Source of the DNA: Lachnospiraceae bacterium | Lineage (GTDB): Bacteria > Bacillota > Clostridia > Lachnospirales > Lachnospiraceae | Direction of reading: 5' to 3' | Assembly: GCA_015058015.1 (NCBI GenBank) | Contig: SVDM01000003.1 | Span: 62,001 to 126,000, forward strand | DNA length: 64,000 nt | Shown here: piece after piece, positions 33,898 through 44,600 of the stretch | Position numbering within the stretch: position 1 is the stretch's first letter | Layout: every line of letters begins with the position of its first letter | Notes under the pieces: model-generated | Seen by the model: the letters and a program-made list of their open reading frames with translations, nothing else | Database searches by the model: none | Told to the model about the DNA's origin: nothing | Program-made: the position numbers and the translations under genes

Positions 33898-35085
33898 TTA
33901 TAAGTACTTCTTAAGTACGTCTACTTTATTAAGCTCTTCCCATGGAAGCTTCAAGTCATTTCTTCCGAAGTGTCCGTAAGCAGCTGTCTGCTTGTAGATA
34001 GGTCTTCTAAGGTCTAACATCTTGATGATTCCTGCGGGACGAAGGTCGAAGTTCTCTCTGATGATCTCCACAAGCTTCTCATCTGATACCTTGCCTGTGC
34101 CGTAGGTGTCAACCATGATGGATGTGGGCTGTGCTACACCGATAGCGTAGGAAAGCTGAATCTCGCAACGCTCTGCAAGGCCGGCTGCAACAATATTCTT
34201 AGCAACGTAACGTGCTGCATAAGCTGCAGAACGGTCAACCTTGGTGCAGTCCTTTCCTGAGAAAGCTCCGCCGCCGTGACGGGCATATCCGCCGTAGGTG
34301 TCTACGATAATCTTACGTCCTGTAAGACCTGAATCTCCGTTAGGTCCGCCAATTACGAATCGTCCTGTGGGATTGATGAAGAACTTGGTCTTGTCATCAA
34401 TAAGCTCCTTAGGCAGTACAGCATCAAATACATGCTTCTTAATGTCCGCGTGGATCTGCTCCTGAGTTACATCTGCATCATGCTGTGTTGAAAGAACAAC
34501 AGCCTCAAGTCTGATGGGCTTACCGTTTTCGTCATACTCAACAGATACCTGTGACTTTCCGTCGGGACGAAGGTAGGGTAATGTGCCGTTCTTTCTAACC
34601 TCTGTGAGTCTTCTTGCGATTTTGTGGGCAAGGGAGATGGGGTATGGCATATACTCCTCTGTCTCGTTGGTAGCATATCCAAACATCATACCCTGGTCGC
34701 CGGCACCGATAGCCTCGATTTCATCATCTGTCATGGTGTTCTCTTTAGCCTCAAGAGCCTTGTCAACTCCCATGGCGATATCTGCTGACTGCTCATCAAG
34801 AGCAACCAGTACGCTACATGTATTGGCATCAAATCCATACTCGGATTTGGTATAACCGATTTCCCTGATTGTGTCGCGCACAACCTTCTGTATATCAACG
34901 TATGCTTTGGTTGTTACCTCTCCCATAACAAGAACCATACCTGTCGTGGTACATGTCTCACACGCTACACGGCTCATGGGGTCCTGCTCTAACATGGCAT
35001 CTAGGATGGCATCTGAAATCTGGTCACATATTTTATCCGGATGTCCTTCTGTTACTGATTCTGAAGTAAAAAGTCTTCTTTCCAT
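33898..35085 (-). CDS. metK: S-adenosylmethionine synthetase
   Basis: This 395-residue enzyme makes SAM from methionine and ATP. Family signatures are complete: [32 protein letters not shown], and the P-loop-like GGGAFSGKD. Length is normal. It has an AAAGGAGG site and is preceded by a SAM-I riboswitch with a terminator, so it is switched off when SAM is abundant. birA follows with no gap. Confidence 0.98.
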   Translation of the reverse strand: MERRLFTSESVTEGHPDKICDQISDAILDAMLEQDPMSRVACETCTTTGMVLVMGEVTTKAYVDIQKVVRDTIREIGYTKSEYGFDANTCSVLVALDEQSADIAMGVDKALEAKENTMTDDEIEAIGAGDQGMMFGYATNETEEYMPYPISLAHKIARRLTEVRKNGTLPYLRPDGKSQVSVEYDENGKPIRLEAVVLSTQHDADVTQEQIHADIKKHVFDAVLPKELIDDKTKFFINPTGRFVIGGPNGDSGLTGRKIIVDTYGGYARHGGGAFSGKDCTKVDRSAAYAARYVAKNIVAAGLAERCEIQLSYAIGVAQPTSIMVDTYGTGKVSDEKLVEIIRENFDLRPAGIIKMLDLRRPIYKQTAAYGHFGRNDLKLPWEELNKVDVLKKYL

Positions 35086-35114
35086 GTATTAATCCTCCTT
35101 TAGAATTGTGAAAT

Positions 35115-35139
35115 AAAAAATCCGCTTTCATAAGCGGAC
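35115..35139 (-). terminator. riboswitch-controlled terminator before metK
   Basis: GTCCGCTT and AAGCGGAT form the stem (loop ATGA) followed by a T run on the minus strand. This is the expression platform of the SAM-I riboswitch. Confidence 0.85.
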
Positions 35140-35162
35140 CTGATAGTTTTGATATTCAAATC

Positions 35163-35261
35163 CTCTTATTGTTCGATTACTCGCTCAGGTTGGCACCTTC
35201 CTAATATAGGGGTTGCCGTGACTTCTCAGATCCTCTGTATCTCCATCACTCTGAATAAGAG
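35163..35261 (-). promoter_or_regulatory. SAM-I (S-box) riboswitch aptamer
   Basis: The minus strand carries the S-box features in order: P1 strand CTCTTAT, the kink-turn side GAGTGATGGAGATAC, the conserved GTCACGGCAACC, AAGGTGCCAACCTGAG, and the P1 return ATAAGAG. It precedes metK and its terminator and is one of the clearest RNA elements in the window. Confidence 0.93.
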
Positions 35262-35296
35262 AAAAATTACAATATGAAGTTTAATATCGTAGTACT

Positions 35297-35325
35297 AGAG
35301 TACAACCAAATGCCTTATTTGTCAA
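35297..35325 (-). promoter_or_regulatory. promoter of the metK riboswitch transcript
   Basis: A perfect TTGACA and TACTCT are separated by 17 nt on the minus strand, about 35 nt upstream of the aptamer. The -10 is a weak match. Confidence 0.6.
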
Positions 35326-35396
35326 GGCACTTCCCCTACCAGGGAGTTAGTGCTATAATCCCCCTTATGAAGAAAGTATTGTAAGGAGTCTGCATC

Positions 35397-36254
35397 ATGA
35401 GTGATATTAAGACAGGTCTGGTTCTTGAAGGCGGTGCCATGAGAGGCATGTTCACCTGCGGAATCTTAGATGTATTTATGGAAAATGACATAGTATTCGA
35501 CGGAGTGGTGGGCATATCTGCCGGGGCAGTATTCGGCTGCAACTACAAATCCCGCCAGATAGGACGTGCCCTTCGCTACAACCTTAACTACTGCAAGGAC
35601 TGGAGATATTGCAGTTTCAGGTCCTTCATCCAAACCGGAGACCTCTACGGAGTAGACTTTTGCTACGATGAGCTTCCCAATAAGCTTGATATATTTGACA
35701 GAGATGCATTTTGCAAGAATCCCATGGAGTTCTACATGGGTGCCACCGATGTGGTAAAGGGACGCCCGGTATATCACAGGTGTGACACCGGCGGAGAACT
35801 GGATATTCAGTGGATGCGAGCTTCCGCTTCCATGCCCGTTGTATCCAAGATAGTAGAAATCGGTAACAGAAAGCTTCTTGACGGAGGCATCACCGATGCG
35901 GTGCCTTTTAAGTTCATGGAATACAAGGGTTTCAACAGGAATGTAATAATCCTTACCCAGCCCAAGGGCTACAGAAAGGAAAAGCCCGGCAAATCTGCCG
36001 CCATGTTCGACTACTTCCTTCGCAAGTACCCCAAGACCGCCAAGGCCATGAGAAACAGGTACAAGATGTATAACCGACAGATGGAGGAATTAGACAGAAT
36101 CGAGGCATCCGGCAGGTCACTGGTTATCCGTCCCGACGAATCCCTTGGTATAAGCCGTACGGAAAGCGACCCGGCCAAGCTTCAAAGAGTCTATGATATG
36201 GGAAGAGAAATAGGCCTTAGAAGACTTGAAGAAATTAAGGCTTATATATTATAA
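35397..36254 (+). CDS. Patatin-like phospholipase family protein
   Basis: This 285-residue protein has the patatin elements: the oxyanion loop LEGGAMRGMFTCGIL, the nucleophile elbow GISAG (Ser), and the catalytic Asp in LLDGGITDAVPF. It should be a cytosolic lipid acyl hydrolase. No signal peptide is present. A GTAAGGAG site precedes the ATG. It is a single gene, divergent from metK. The substrate is unknown; relatives of this RssA/YlbK-like type are mostly uncharacterised. Confidence 0.9.
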   Translation: MSDIKTGLVLEGGAMRGMFTCGILDVFMENDIVFDGVVGISAGAVFGCNYKSRQIGRALRYNLNYCKDWRYCSFRSFIQTGDLYGVDFCYDELPNKLDIFDRDAFCKNPMEFYMGATDVVKGRPVYHRCDTGGELDIQWMRASASMPVVSKIVEIGNRKLLDGGITDAVPFKFMEYKGFNRNVIILTQPKGYRKEKPGKSAAMFDYFLRKYPKTAKAMRNRYKMYNRQMEELDRIEASGRSLVIRPDESLGISRTESDPAKLQRVYDMGREIGLRRLEEIKAYIL

Positions 36255-36338
36255 TCATAATGCAGGTTACGGACTTGAGCTTCTTCAAGATAACGACTGT
36301 ACGAGGTTACTATTGTTATTTTGAAAGGAGCTTTTTTT

Positions 36339-36938
36339 ATGTATTACATGATTGATAACTATGATTCTTTTGTTTATAACCTCAATGCCTACATGGAGGA
36401 GAACGGCTGTAGCGTCTTAGTTCGCAGGGCCGACAGAGTAAGCTTTGAGGAGATCGAATCCCTCGACTTAGAGGGAATCATTATATCCCCGGGTCCGGGG
36501 AGTCCGGAGGAAGCCACCGTTTCCTCCGAGATTCTTGAAAGATATCAAAATATCGTTCCCATTCTCGGTGTATGCCTCGGCCACCAGATTATCGGCCATC
36601 ATTACGGAGCTTGTGTGTGTCATGGAAATGTCCCTGTTCACGGTAAAGTCACCCCAATCCACCACAACAACGCCAATTTATTCAAAGGCCTCCCAAGAGA
36701 GTATAAGGTCACCCGTTACCATTCTCTTGTGGTTTCCGATGAAAAGCTGCCACCCCAACTTAGGGTAACGGCTAGAACCACGGATGGTGTAATAATGGGA
36801 ATCTCCCATGTCTCCTACCCGGTATACGGAATCCAGTTCCACCCGGAGGCAGTTCTTACAGAATACGGTCACGAACTGTTAAAGAATTTCATAGAAATCT
36901 GCAGAGAGTGGAAAAGAATCGGCAGGAGGGCAGTATAA
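36339..36938 (+). CDS. pabA: Aminodeoxychorismate synthase glutaminase subunit
   Basis: This 199-residue class I amidotransferase releases ammonia from glutamine for PabB. The start MYYMIDNYDSFVYNL, the nucleophile GVCLGHQIIG and the His/Glu pair in IQFHPEAVLTEYG are all intact. TrpG is nearly identical in type, but the following pabB and pabC genes point to p-aminobenzoate. I chose 36339 because GAAAGGAG lies 8 nt upstream. The stop overlaps the pabB start (TAATG). Confidence 0.92.
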   Translation: MYYMIDNYDSFVYNLNAYMEENGCSVLVRRADRVSFEEIESLDLEGIIISPGPGSPEEATVSSEILERYQNIVPILGVCLGHQIIGHHYGACVCHGNVPVHGKVTPIHHNNANLFKGLPREYKVTRYHSLVVSDEKLPPQLRVTARTTDGVIMGISHVSYPVYGIQFHPEAVLTEYGHELLKNFIEICREWKRIGRRAV

Positions 36939-38323
36939 TGAGAAAGATTGAAAAGCTTACGGACTACCCTTCCATAGACCTGGTCTATCACCTTATTCGT
37001 GAACGGGAAGATGCTGTGTTTCTTGATTCTTCTTTGAAGGGGGAGCTGGGGCATTTTTCTGTAATAGGGGCAAGGCCTTACCTGCAGCTTGTATGCAAGG
37101 AAGACACCCTTTTTGTAAACGGCAAAAAGAGCACGGAACCCTTTTTAGAATACGTAAAAAAATACATAGAGAACAACAAGGAGGACAATACCACCGGTCT
37201 ACCCCTTGTATCCGGCGCCATCGGCTACTTCTCCTACGACTTCGGAAGAAAGAAAGATGGGGTGGAAAGCAGCCACGATGAGAGGCTTGTGATTCCCGAC
37301 AGCATCCTGTGTTTCTATGATATCTTTGTGATTGAAGACCATGTTAATAATGAGTTATATATTGTGGCAAACGGTAAGACGGAAGACGCCGGTGTAGCCA
37401 TATCCCATATAAAAGAGCAGCTCTTTGATGCTGACAGTATCACGGCCATTTCCGGACATTTCACGTCTAAGGTTTATACTGACTTTACCAAGGAGGAGTA
37501 TATGGAAGCCGTAGGCAATATGATAAATCATATTGTTAACGGGGACATATACGTAGTGAACATGACCCAGCAGCTACAGGTGGCAAGCAATTGTCCGCCT
37601 TACGAGATGTTTCGGATTCTTAGGCAGAAGAATCCTTCCCCCTTCGGAGCATATATGGATTATGGGGATTTTCAGATTGTCTGCGCCTCGCCTGAAAGGT
37701 TTATGAGGGTGAAGGACGGAAGGGTTACCACAAGGCCCATTAAGGGCACAAGGAAGCGTGGCGCCACTCCGGAAGATGATGCAATTCTAAGGGCAGATTT
37801 GGAGAATTCCAAAAAGGAACAAAGTGAGCTTTTGATGATTGTCGACTTGGAGAGAAATGACTTAAACAAAGTCTGCATTCCGGGGTCTGTGAAGGTAACG
37901 GATCTATTTAAGGTTGAGACTTATGCAACAGTCTTCCACTTGGTTTCAAATGTGGAGGGGCAGCTAAGAGGAGATTGCAATGTAATGGATCTCATAGAGG
38001 CCGCATTTCCCGGAGGATCCATAACGGGGACGCCTAAACTTAGGGCCATGGAGCTTATTGACAGAGAAGAACGGGCCCGGAGGAACCTATATACAGGTTC
38101 CATCGGCTATATCTCTTTAAACGGGGATTGCGATATGAACATTGTTATCCGTACCGGGGTCTTCAAGGACGGGGTCTACCATTTGGGAGTAGGCGGCGGA
38201 ATTACCTTTGAGTCGGACCTGGAGTTTGAGTTTGAAGAGACATGGCAAAAGGCTAAGGCTTTAGTGGATGTGTTAGAGGTAGAAAAGAGTGACGGAGGAA
38301 GCTATGAATATACAGTTAGATGA
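36938..38323 (+). CDS. pabB: Aminodeoxychorismate synthase component I
   Basis: This 461-residue enzyme aminates chorismate in folate synthesis. The chorismate-binding domain contains ASPERFMRVKDGRVTTRPI followed by KGTRKRG; the Lys of PIKGT is the one used by PabB, whereas anthranilate synthase has Ala. EAAFPGGSITGTPK is also typical. The AGGAGG site and the overlap with pabA support the ATG at 36938. The 3' end overlaps pabC by 20 nt. Confidence 0.93.
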   Translation: MRKIEKLTDYPSIDLVYHLIREREDAVFLDSSLKGELGHFSVIGARPYLQLVCKEDTLFVNGKKSTEPFLEYVKKYIENNKEDNTTGLPLVSGAIGYFSYDFGRKKDGVESSHDERLVIPDSILCFYDIFVIEDHVNNELYIVANGKTEDAGVAISHIKEQLFDADSITAISGHFTSKVYTDFTKEEYMEAVGNMINHIVNGDIYVVNMTQQLQVASNCPPYEMFRILRQKNPSPFGAYMDYGDFQIVCASPERFMRVKDGRVTTRPIKGTRKRGATPEDDAILRADLENSKKEQSELLMIVDLERNDLNKVCIPGSVKVTDLFKVETYATVFHLVSNVEGQLRGDCNVMDLIEAAFPGGSITGTPKLRAMELIDREERARRNLYTGSIGYISLNGDCDMNIVIRTGVFKDGVYHLGVGGGITFESDLEFEFEETWQKAKALVDVLEVEKSDGGSYEYTVR

Positions 38324-38987
38324 GGGATATTTATTTGGTCTGGGAGTTTTCGAGACCATTGCCTTAACAGACGGTAAGCCGGAGTATCTTGACCTGCACT
38401 TAGAAAGGATTAATAATTCTTTGGAGTATTTTAATATTCCTATGAGGGTCGATGAAGGGGAAGTAATGGACTTCCTTAAAAATGGGCCGACCTCCAAAGC
38501 CTTGAAAATAGTTGTTTCCGAGAAGAATAAGGTCTTCTTGTTTAGAGACCATCCATATACACCGGAGAGACTTAAGAAGGGCTTTAACTTAGAATACAGC
38601 AAGGTTGTACGAAACGAGACTTCACCTTTTGTTTACCATAAGACGCTTAATTACGGTGACAATATCCTTGAGAAGAGGCGTCTTTTCGGCTCCGATGTGG
38701 ATGAGGTAATCTTTTTGAACACCAAGGGACAGATATGTGAAGGCAGTACCACCAATATCTTCTTCGTGGCAGATAGTAAGATTTATACGCCAAAAAAGGA
38801 AAGCGGGCTGCTGCCCGGCGTTATGCGTCGAGTAGTTATGGAAAAATATGATGTCGAGGAGCGGGACATATATCCCGAAGATGTTGCATCCATGGACGAA
38901 TGTTATGTGACCAACTCCCTTATGGGTATCATGGCCGTAAATAAACTGGGAGAGAAATTGTTTCTCTCCGGGAAAACTATAAAATGA
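38304..38987 (+). CDS. pabC: 4-amino-4-deoxychorismate lyase (class IV PLP enzyme)
   Basis: This protein of about 227 residues belongs to the branched-chain aminotransferase fold. It has the PLP Lys in HKTLNY, the motif EGSTTNIFFV and the glycine-rich LLPGVMRR. With pabA and pabB upstream the likely role is release of pyruvate to give p-aminobenzoate. D-amino-acid aminotransferase is an alternative for the family but less likely here. The ATG at 38304 has GGAGG 5 nt upstream; one in-frame ATG lies 15 nt earlier. Confidence 0.9.
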   Translation: MNIQLDEGYLFGLGVFETIALTDGKPEYLDLHLERINNSLEYFNIPMRVDEGEVMDFLKNGPTSKALKIVVSEKNKVFLFRDHPYTPERLKKGFNLEYSKVVRNETSPFVYHKTLNYGDNILEKRRLFGSDVDEVIFLNTKGQICEGSTTNIFFVADSKIYTPKKESGLLPGVMRRVVMEKYDVEERDIYPEDVASMDECYVTNSLMGIMAVNKLGEKLFLSGKTIK

Positions 38988-38990
38988 GTC

Positions 38991-39017
38991 AAAAATAGAG
39001 GGGCTTTTACGCCCCTC
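38991..39017 (-). terminator. terminator between pabC and fliS
   Basis: GAGGGGC and GCCCCTC form a perfect 7-bp stem with a 6-nt loop. The T run on the minus strand (TATTTTTG) is better than on the plus strand, so it mainly ends fliS, and may also stop pabC transcripts. Confidence 0.78.
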
Positions 39018-39027
39018 ATTTCTATTA

Positions 39028-39501
39028 CTATACTAAGAATCCACGGGAGGTTCCGCCTGTGGCGGTCTCCACCAAATCCCCCTTGCCATATGTAAGTCCC
39101 GCATATATCTTCTGGGAATTCTTCATTAACTTAGGCGAATTATCATGAAGGCTTATTTCATAAAAAGCCTTGCGGATATTTGAGATGGATACTGCTGCTC
39201 CTGCAAGTTCTTCCGCGTCTCCTTTTCCAAGTGCTGTAGCAAGACACCTGCTGCAGTATCTGTAAACTTCAAGAAGCTGGAAGGAAATCTCATACTGAAA
39301 ATCCAGTACGGATACCAGCTCAGATAACACAGGCTGGGCATTTCCTATGGCGGTCTTAAATCCCTCTTTGTCACCTGCGTCCAAACTCTCTTTTGCATCT
39401 TTTATGTACTCAAGAAAGAGATCATAGATGGTAACCAAAAGCCCTGTTCTGTTACTCTGCGTCATACGAATTGTGTATTCCTGCTTCTTTTCGTTTGTCA
39501 T
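39028..39501 (-). CDS. fliS: Flagellar export chaperone FliS
   Basis: This 157-residue helical protein matches FliS, which binds the C-terminal part of flagellin and keeps it soluble for export. The N-terminal region MTQSNRTGLLVTIYDLFLEY is the family signature (usual form: pPeeLv.mLYdg). It is longer than the typical 130 residues and ends in a Gly/Thr-rich tail. It lies 35 nt downstream of the flagellin gene. Confidence 0.82.
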   Translation of the reverse strand: MTNEKKQEYTIRMTQSNRTGLLVTIYDLFLEYIKDAKESLDAGDKEGFKTAIGNAQPVLSELVSVLDFQYEISFQLLEVYRYCSRCLATALGKGDAEELAGAAVSISNIRKAFYEISLHDNSPKLMKNSQKIYAGLTYGKGDLVETATGGTSRGFLV

Positions 39502-39536
39502 ACTACTACCTCAAAAATCTATTTTAAACTTAATAA

Positions 39537-41525
39537 CTACTGAATAAGCTGTAATGCCTGCTGGGGTAAGTCATTTGCCTGGGCAAGTACTGATGTAGCC
39601 GCCTGAACAAGGATTGTATGCTGGGTGTATTCAGTGGTTTCTGCTGCCATATCAATGTCTCTGATACGGGATACTGCTGATGTAACATCTTCATCAGAAG
39701 CATTAAGACTGGCAACTGTGTGCTCTAATCTGTTCTGGTATGCACCAAGTCTTGATCTTACCTCTGTTACTCTGCTAAGAGCCTTATCAACTGATGCCAG
39801 AGCCTTGTCTGCACCGTATCCGCTTCTTACATTAAGCTTATCTATCTCAAGACGTTTTGCGGAAATCTCGGGAATATCGATTTCCATAATCTGATTTTCG
39901 TTAGCTCCTACGTGAACTGTCATGGTTCCGATTCCCGTTACATCTGCCACCACATCTATGCTTGTAGTAATGGCCGGATTAGTCTTTTCAGCATGTTTAC
40001 TTGTATTAACTGTATCGATGGTAACGTCTGTGTAATCGGTGGCACATGCCTTACGAACCATAGTCATCTCAAGTTCGAAGCCGTTCTTATCGCTTACTGT
40101 AATCTTCTCGCCTACTTCATTGATAGTTGCTGAGTTGGCGTATCCTACACGCTTGCCGCCGCTCATGGTAAAGCTTGCATCTGCATCAAGGCCTTCCACG
40201 CTTGCCTTGGTTGTCATAATACCCATTGTTCTTGCAAGAGCCGGGTTGTCACAATCCACCTGAACAATTGCTCCAAGGACTGTCTGCTTAAATACGATGG
40301 CCTGACCATAGGAGAAGGTGTCTCCCGTAGCAGCAAAGTCAGTCTTGTTCTCTTCATATGTAAGAGAAGTGGTAATACCTACAGCGTCGCAAGCTGTCTG
40401 TAATTTCTCATATACTTCTGATGCCTTATCCCCTACGTTAATGGTAGCTGTAGCTGTAGCCGTGCCATTTGATACGGTGATTGTACCGGTTAATTCAGTC
40501 GGAATACTGTCGGACTTATCCAGGAAGGGTGATTCCTCATCCGGATTGGTCTTATCCGGCAATAACATTGTGCTGCCACGAACTCCCATTACCTGTGCGT
40601 AGGTAACTGCTGTTCCTGCATCGTACATTTTATTGGCAAGACCTAATGTATCGGCTAAGATTGCGTTGTTAATCTTGATGTCGAATTTCTCTGCTGAACC
40701 GTAATCCTTTGATACGAATACCAGCTTGGAAGTTGTGGGATCATAGATACCCGGTGTAGCTTCGTATCCTGCAGTTGTCTCGTTCTTTCCGTCAAATGTG
40801 GGCGGCTGGTTGGTAGGAATACAGTATACGTCACCTAATTCTGCGCCATCCCTGATCTTCTGGTATACGATTTCTGCGGTGTCGCCTTCATCTATATTAA
40901 TGAGTACACCGTTTATATCAATCTGGCCTGCAGCCTCAGCCTTAATCTTGCCATCAGCGTCGAATCCCGAACCTGTTCCGTTCTTTCCAAGGAGAACAGC
41001 CTGGCGGGCGTCAGAATTAAGGGTGATTCCGTATTTGTCTGTGGGAACTCCGTCACCTACTGCAGTTACTTCGATATTTCTGTTATCTGTATAAGCTCTT
41101 CTTGAAAGACTTCCGTCAAGAAGAATCTTTTTGTTAAATTCCGTGTTTCTGGATACTCGGTCAATCTCAGCTGTAAGTGTGTTAATCTCAGCCTGAATTG
41201 CTTCACGGTCCTCAAGACCGTTGGAATCGTTGGCTGCCTGAACGGACAACTCTCTCATTCTCTGAAGAATTGATGTTACCTCGTTTAATGAGCTGTCCGC
41301 TGTTTCGATAACTGAGATTGCATCTGAACTGTTACGTGATGCCTGTTTAAGGCCGTTGATCTGAACGTCCATCTTGTTGGAAATTGCCATTCCCGCGGGA
41401 TCGTCCTTTGCATGATTTATTCTAAGACCTGATGCAAGGCGCTCAGCAGCTGACTGCTGGTTCCTCTCATTTCTAAGTAATTGTGAATTCGTAAGCATCG
41501 CCGAAAGATTGTAATTGATTCTCAT
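39537..41525 (-). CDS. Flagellin
   Basis: This 662-residue flagellin is large; many Clostridia flagellins are near 280-500. The N-terminal D0/D1 region (about 1-145, with LASGLRINHAKDDPAGMAIS) and C-terminal D1/D0 region (about 575-662, ending VLAQANDLPQQALQLIQ) are conserved. The central 430 residues are variable surface domains rich in Thr, Ala and Asp, with repeated beta-type segments such as TGTITVSNGTATATATIN. A sigma-28-like promoter lies about 60 nt upstream. It is followed by fliS. Confidence 0.97.
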   Translation of the reverse strand: MRINYNLSAMLTNSQLLRNERNQQSAAERLASGLRINHAKDDPAGMAISNKMDVQINGLKQASRNSSDAISVIETADSSLNEVTSILQRMRELSVQAANDSNGLEDREAIQAEINTLTAEIDRVSRNTEFNKKILLDGSLSRRAYTDNRNIEVTAVGDGVPTDKYGITLNSDARQAVLLGKNGTGSGFDADGKIKAEAAGQIDINGVLINIDEGDTAEIVYQKIRDGAELGDVYCIPTNQPPTFDGKNETTAGYEATPGIYDPTTSKLVFVSKDYGSAEKFDIKINNAILADTLGLANKMYDAGTAVTYAQVMGVRGSTMLLPDKTNPDEESPFLDKSDSIPTELTGTITVSNGTATATATINVGDKASEVYEKLQTACDAVGITTSLTYEENKTDFAATGDTFSYGQAIVFKQTVLGAIVQVDCDNPALARTMGIMTTKASVEGLDADASFTMSGGKRVGYANSATINEVGEKITVSDKNGFELEMTMVRKACATDYTDVTIDTVNTSKHAEKTNPAITTSIDVVADVTGIGTMTVHVGANENQIMEIDIPEISAKRLEIDKLNVRSGYGADKALASVDKALSRVTEVRSRLGAYQNRLEHTVASLNASDEDVTSAVSRIRDIDMAAETTEYTQHTILVQAATSVLAQANDLPQQALQLIQ

Positions 41526-41583
41526 AGAACTGCTCCTTTACATAACTTCTAAAATCCTTTTTTATGTATCAGGATACGTCCTT

Positions 41584-41609
41584 TTATCCCGGTTGCTTAG
41601 CATAATTTA
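41584..41609 (-). promoter_or_regulatory. sigma-28 (FliA/SigD)-like promoter of flagellin
   Basis: TAAA and CGGGATAA are separated by 14 nt on the minus strand, close to the flagellar consensus TAAA-N15-GCCGATAA. The element starts about 59 nt upstream of the flagellin ATG. Confidence 0.68.
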
Positions 41610-41637
41610 GGTTTATATTTTCTATCCTATATGATAT

Positions 41638-44600
41638 TTATCGGTCTAAACTTGCTTTTACATAAGACATAAATTCCTTCGCAGCACCATAAAGTTGTCT
41701 CGTCTGTACCGCTTGTTCCTCTTCGGTGCTTTCATCAGTGATGCTTTCTCCCTGAAGGAACTTATCTATATTAAGGTCCGGAACCACTGCGAATCTAAAC
41801 TCCGGCTCTTTACCGATATCCTCTGCCAGGGCATTTATAAGACCCTCTCTGTTGGCTGCCAGTTTATCTAGCATCTCTTTGTTCTCTGCCGCGATCATTC
41901 CCGTAAAGGAATTGTCTTTAACAATAAGCTCAGCAGCTACCTTGCCACCTAAGTTTCTTCCCAGGTCAAATACCACGTCTACCTTGCCCTTGTCCCTCTT
42001 GCCGCGGACAATTTTCAGGCTTACACCTGCCACCTCGTCCCCTACAAGTACGGGAATATCGTAATGTTCTTTCTGTGCCAGATCCATAGTTAAAGACATG
42101 GTAGCATTCATCATACGAGCGCTCTGAAGTCTCATGAAGTTGGTATCATCAGAGTAAATCATACCCTTCATTACGTTCTCGGCGATATCTCCCAAGGTAT
42201 CCATAGCCTCAGCCATCTCATAGGGAGTCTTTATATTCTCACCAAGCTTGTGTAATATCTCATTCTTGACCGCTTCCATATCTGCCGCATCGGAAGCTTT
42301 AAACATCCTGTCATAGCGGCTGCTTCTTCTGCCCATTATCTCTCTTGCCGCCATAATGTTATAAAGATTCATAGGCAAGTCATTATCAGATAAGAGTCTT
42401 AATACGTCATCTTCAGCCATACAAGCATTCTCAAAACGGTTAAGTCTAAGCTGCTCATATCGAAGGTCAAGTTCTGCCTCTTCCCTTATAATCTCAGGGT
42501 TTGCTTCCCTTGCCGCCTCCATCCGCTCCACCAGATTACTTAAACTTCCATTTGATAATTCCTCGGTGGTGCCGGCAGCCTTTAACGCCTGGGGAGTCAT
42601 GTCAGCCGTAAGCTTTCTAGCCATCATCTGATGGTAGGTTACCTCAGCCTCGGCCGTATCTTCCTGTCCGGGATGCTCTCTTGTGAAGGCACTCTCCGCC
42701 TGCATGGTGAAGGCATTGACATTTTCTTTATTGGCAACGGGAATAGCGGTTGTATCGTTAACCGATACGTCCACTCCCGAATTCTTTCTGGTTCTTACCG
42801 CCGTCATAAGATTCTTAATGGTAAGGTCTGCTCCCTGAGCCACTAAGGCTCCCACTACCGCGCCATCGGTTTTTTCTATACTTCTAAGCATGCGGTAGAT
42901 TCCGATAAAGGACTCTCTCTCCTCCGGAGTAATATCTCCCGCATTCTGGGTCTTCCATAAGAACTCGCTGTATTTTTCCGTTCCCTCAAAATCATTGGCC
43001 TCATTAATGGCAAGGGCTTCGTTACGAAGCTGACCCATGGTCATGCCAAGGGGATTGATATCATTCTTTATCATGTGCAGTACCGTCTGGGGCTTAACTG
43101 CCTCAAGGGTTTCGGTTACTGCCATATTGACATTTCTAATGTTTGTAATGTTCTCCGGAGTAAGAGGCATGCTGTTATAAGCTAAGACACGTACCGCCTT
43201 GGCATTCTCCGCATTTACCTCAAAACCTAAGTCTGTGAGGATATCCGGGATATTTCTAAAGGCTCTGCTAATAGAGTCTCCCATATCAGCCCTGGGTCTT
43301 GTCATTACAGTCTCGTAGCGTTCCGTAACGGCATCTAAGGTGGCCTTTACTTCATTTCCTTCCCTTACCACTTCCGGCAAGGTCATATCAAGGGGCTTTC
43401 TTCCCAAGATGTACTCCGGAAGTACCTTGGCATTCTCCACAAGTTCAAGGGTATCAAGTACAAGTGAGAGCTTCTCCTCTGTTACCTCAATTCCCTCTGA
43501 TTTCATAAGACTTGCGTAGTAGTCCTTCTCATCTTGCTCCAAATCCATAGCTATCTTAGAAAGCTCTTCCATATCCGGAGTAATTCCGTTATCCATCATG
43601 GTCTTGGAAGCTTTGAATGTCATAACAACCCTTGCTTCCGCAAGCACTTTCCTGGTAGTAATGTATTTGAGCTCTAAGTTATCCCCAAGAATCAAGCCTT
43701 CCATGGGCTTCTTTCCACGGTTCATAGCAAATGCCACCGCATCCCCCAGTTCTTCCACCGTTACGGGAAGCTTAAGGTTATCGTAGAATTCCTTGGCATA
43801 AAGAGTATCAGCCTCAATGGGAATCTCATTGGCCATCAGCCATCTTGCAGCCCCCAATGTTTCTTCATTTACGGGAAGGTCAGCCTCCTCAATAAATGTA
43901 GCCGCCTGAGCCTCAACATCCGCCCATACTTCGTCGCTTATGGTTCCTAGGGTGGTCTTTGCTTCAGCTGCCACCATGGCAGGATTATTAGCTGCCGTAA
44001 TGGTCTGGGTAGTTGACGCATGTTCCGCCTTGTAAAGGTTTTCTATAGTAGGTAACATATCATTTGATATGAGATATTTCTTATCGCCTTCTGATAAAGG
44101 AGCAATCTTAGTGCCCTCTGACACGGCTTTCATGGCATCGTTTACATTTTCCTCAGTAATGGGAATATCATTCTCCGCCATCTTGCTCGCCAAAGACCCG
44201 GCCAGGGCAGATGAACCTGTGACCTGAGCAATCTGAGAAGCATCCAGGGTCTCGCCGTAATTTTCAAAATCATCGTTACCCATAGCCATGTGAATCTTAA
44301 TCTTATCAATAACCGTAACATAGCCTTCCGGAGTAGTATTTTCCGGTAGGAAGCCACTCTCCGCAGCGATCTTGGCATCACCGGGAGTTACGGTTCTTGC
44401 AATATAATCAAGGTTTTGGTGGGTCATGGCAAGAAGCTGATTCTCAGCGGCCTGTGACATTTCCTCCATGGAGGTTAATTGATCTTTATAGGTTTTCTCC
44501 ACATTGGTTCTGGGAAAACCACTTGAAGCGCGAACATTTGTCGCGCTGCCTATCTGATTTTTTTCGGGTGAGACACTCGGTGAAAGGTTATTATCTATGG

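Noticed and set aside
36339-38323. Anthranilate synthase (trpEG) instead of pabAB
   Set aside because: The PIKGT Lys in component I and the following class IV PLP lyase gene favour p-aminobenzoate synthesis; no other trp genes are near.
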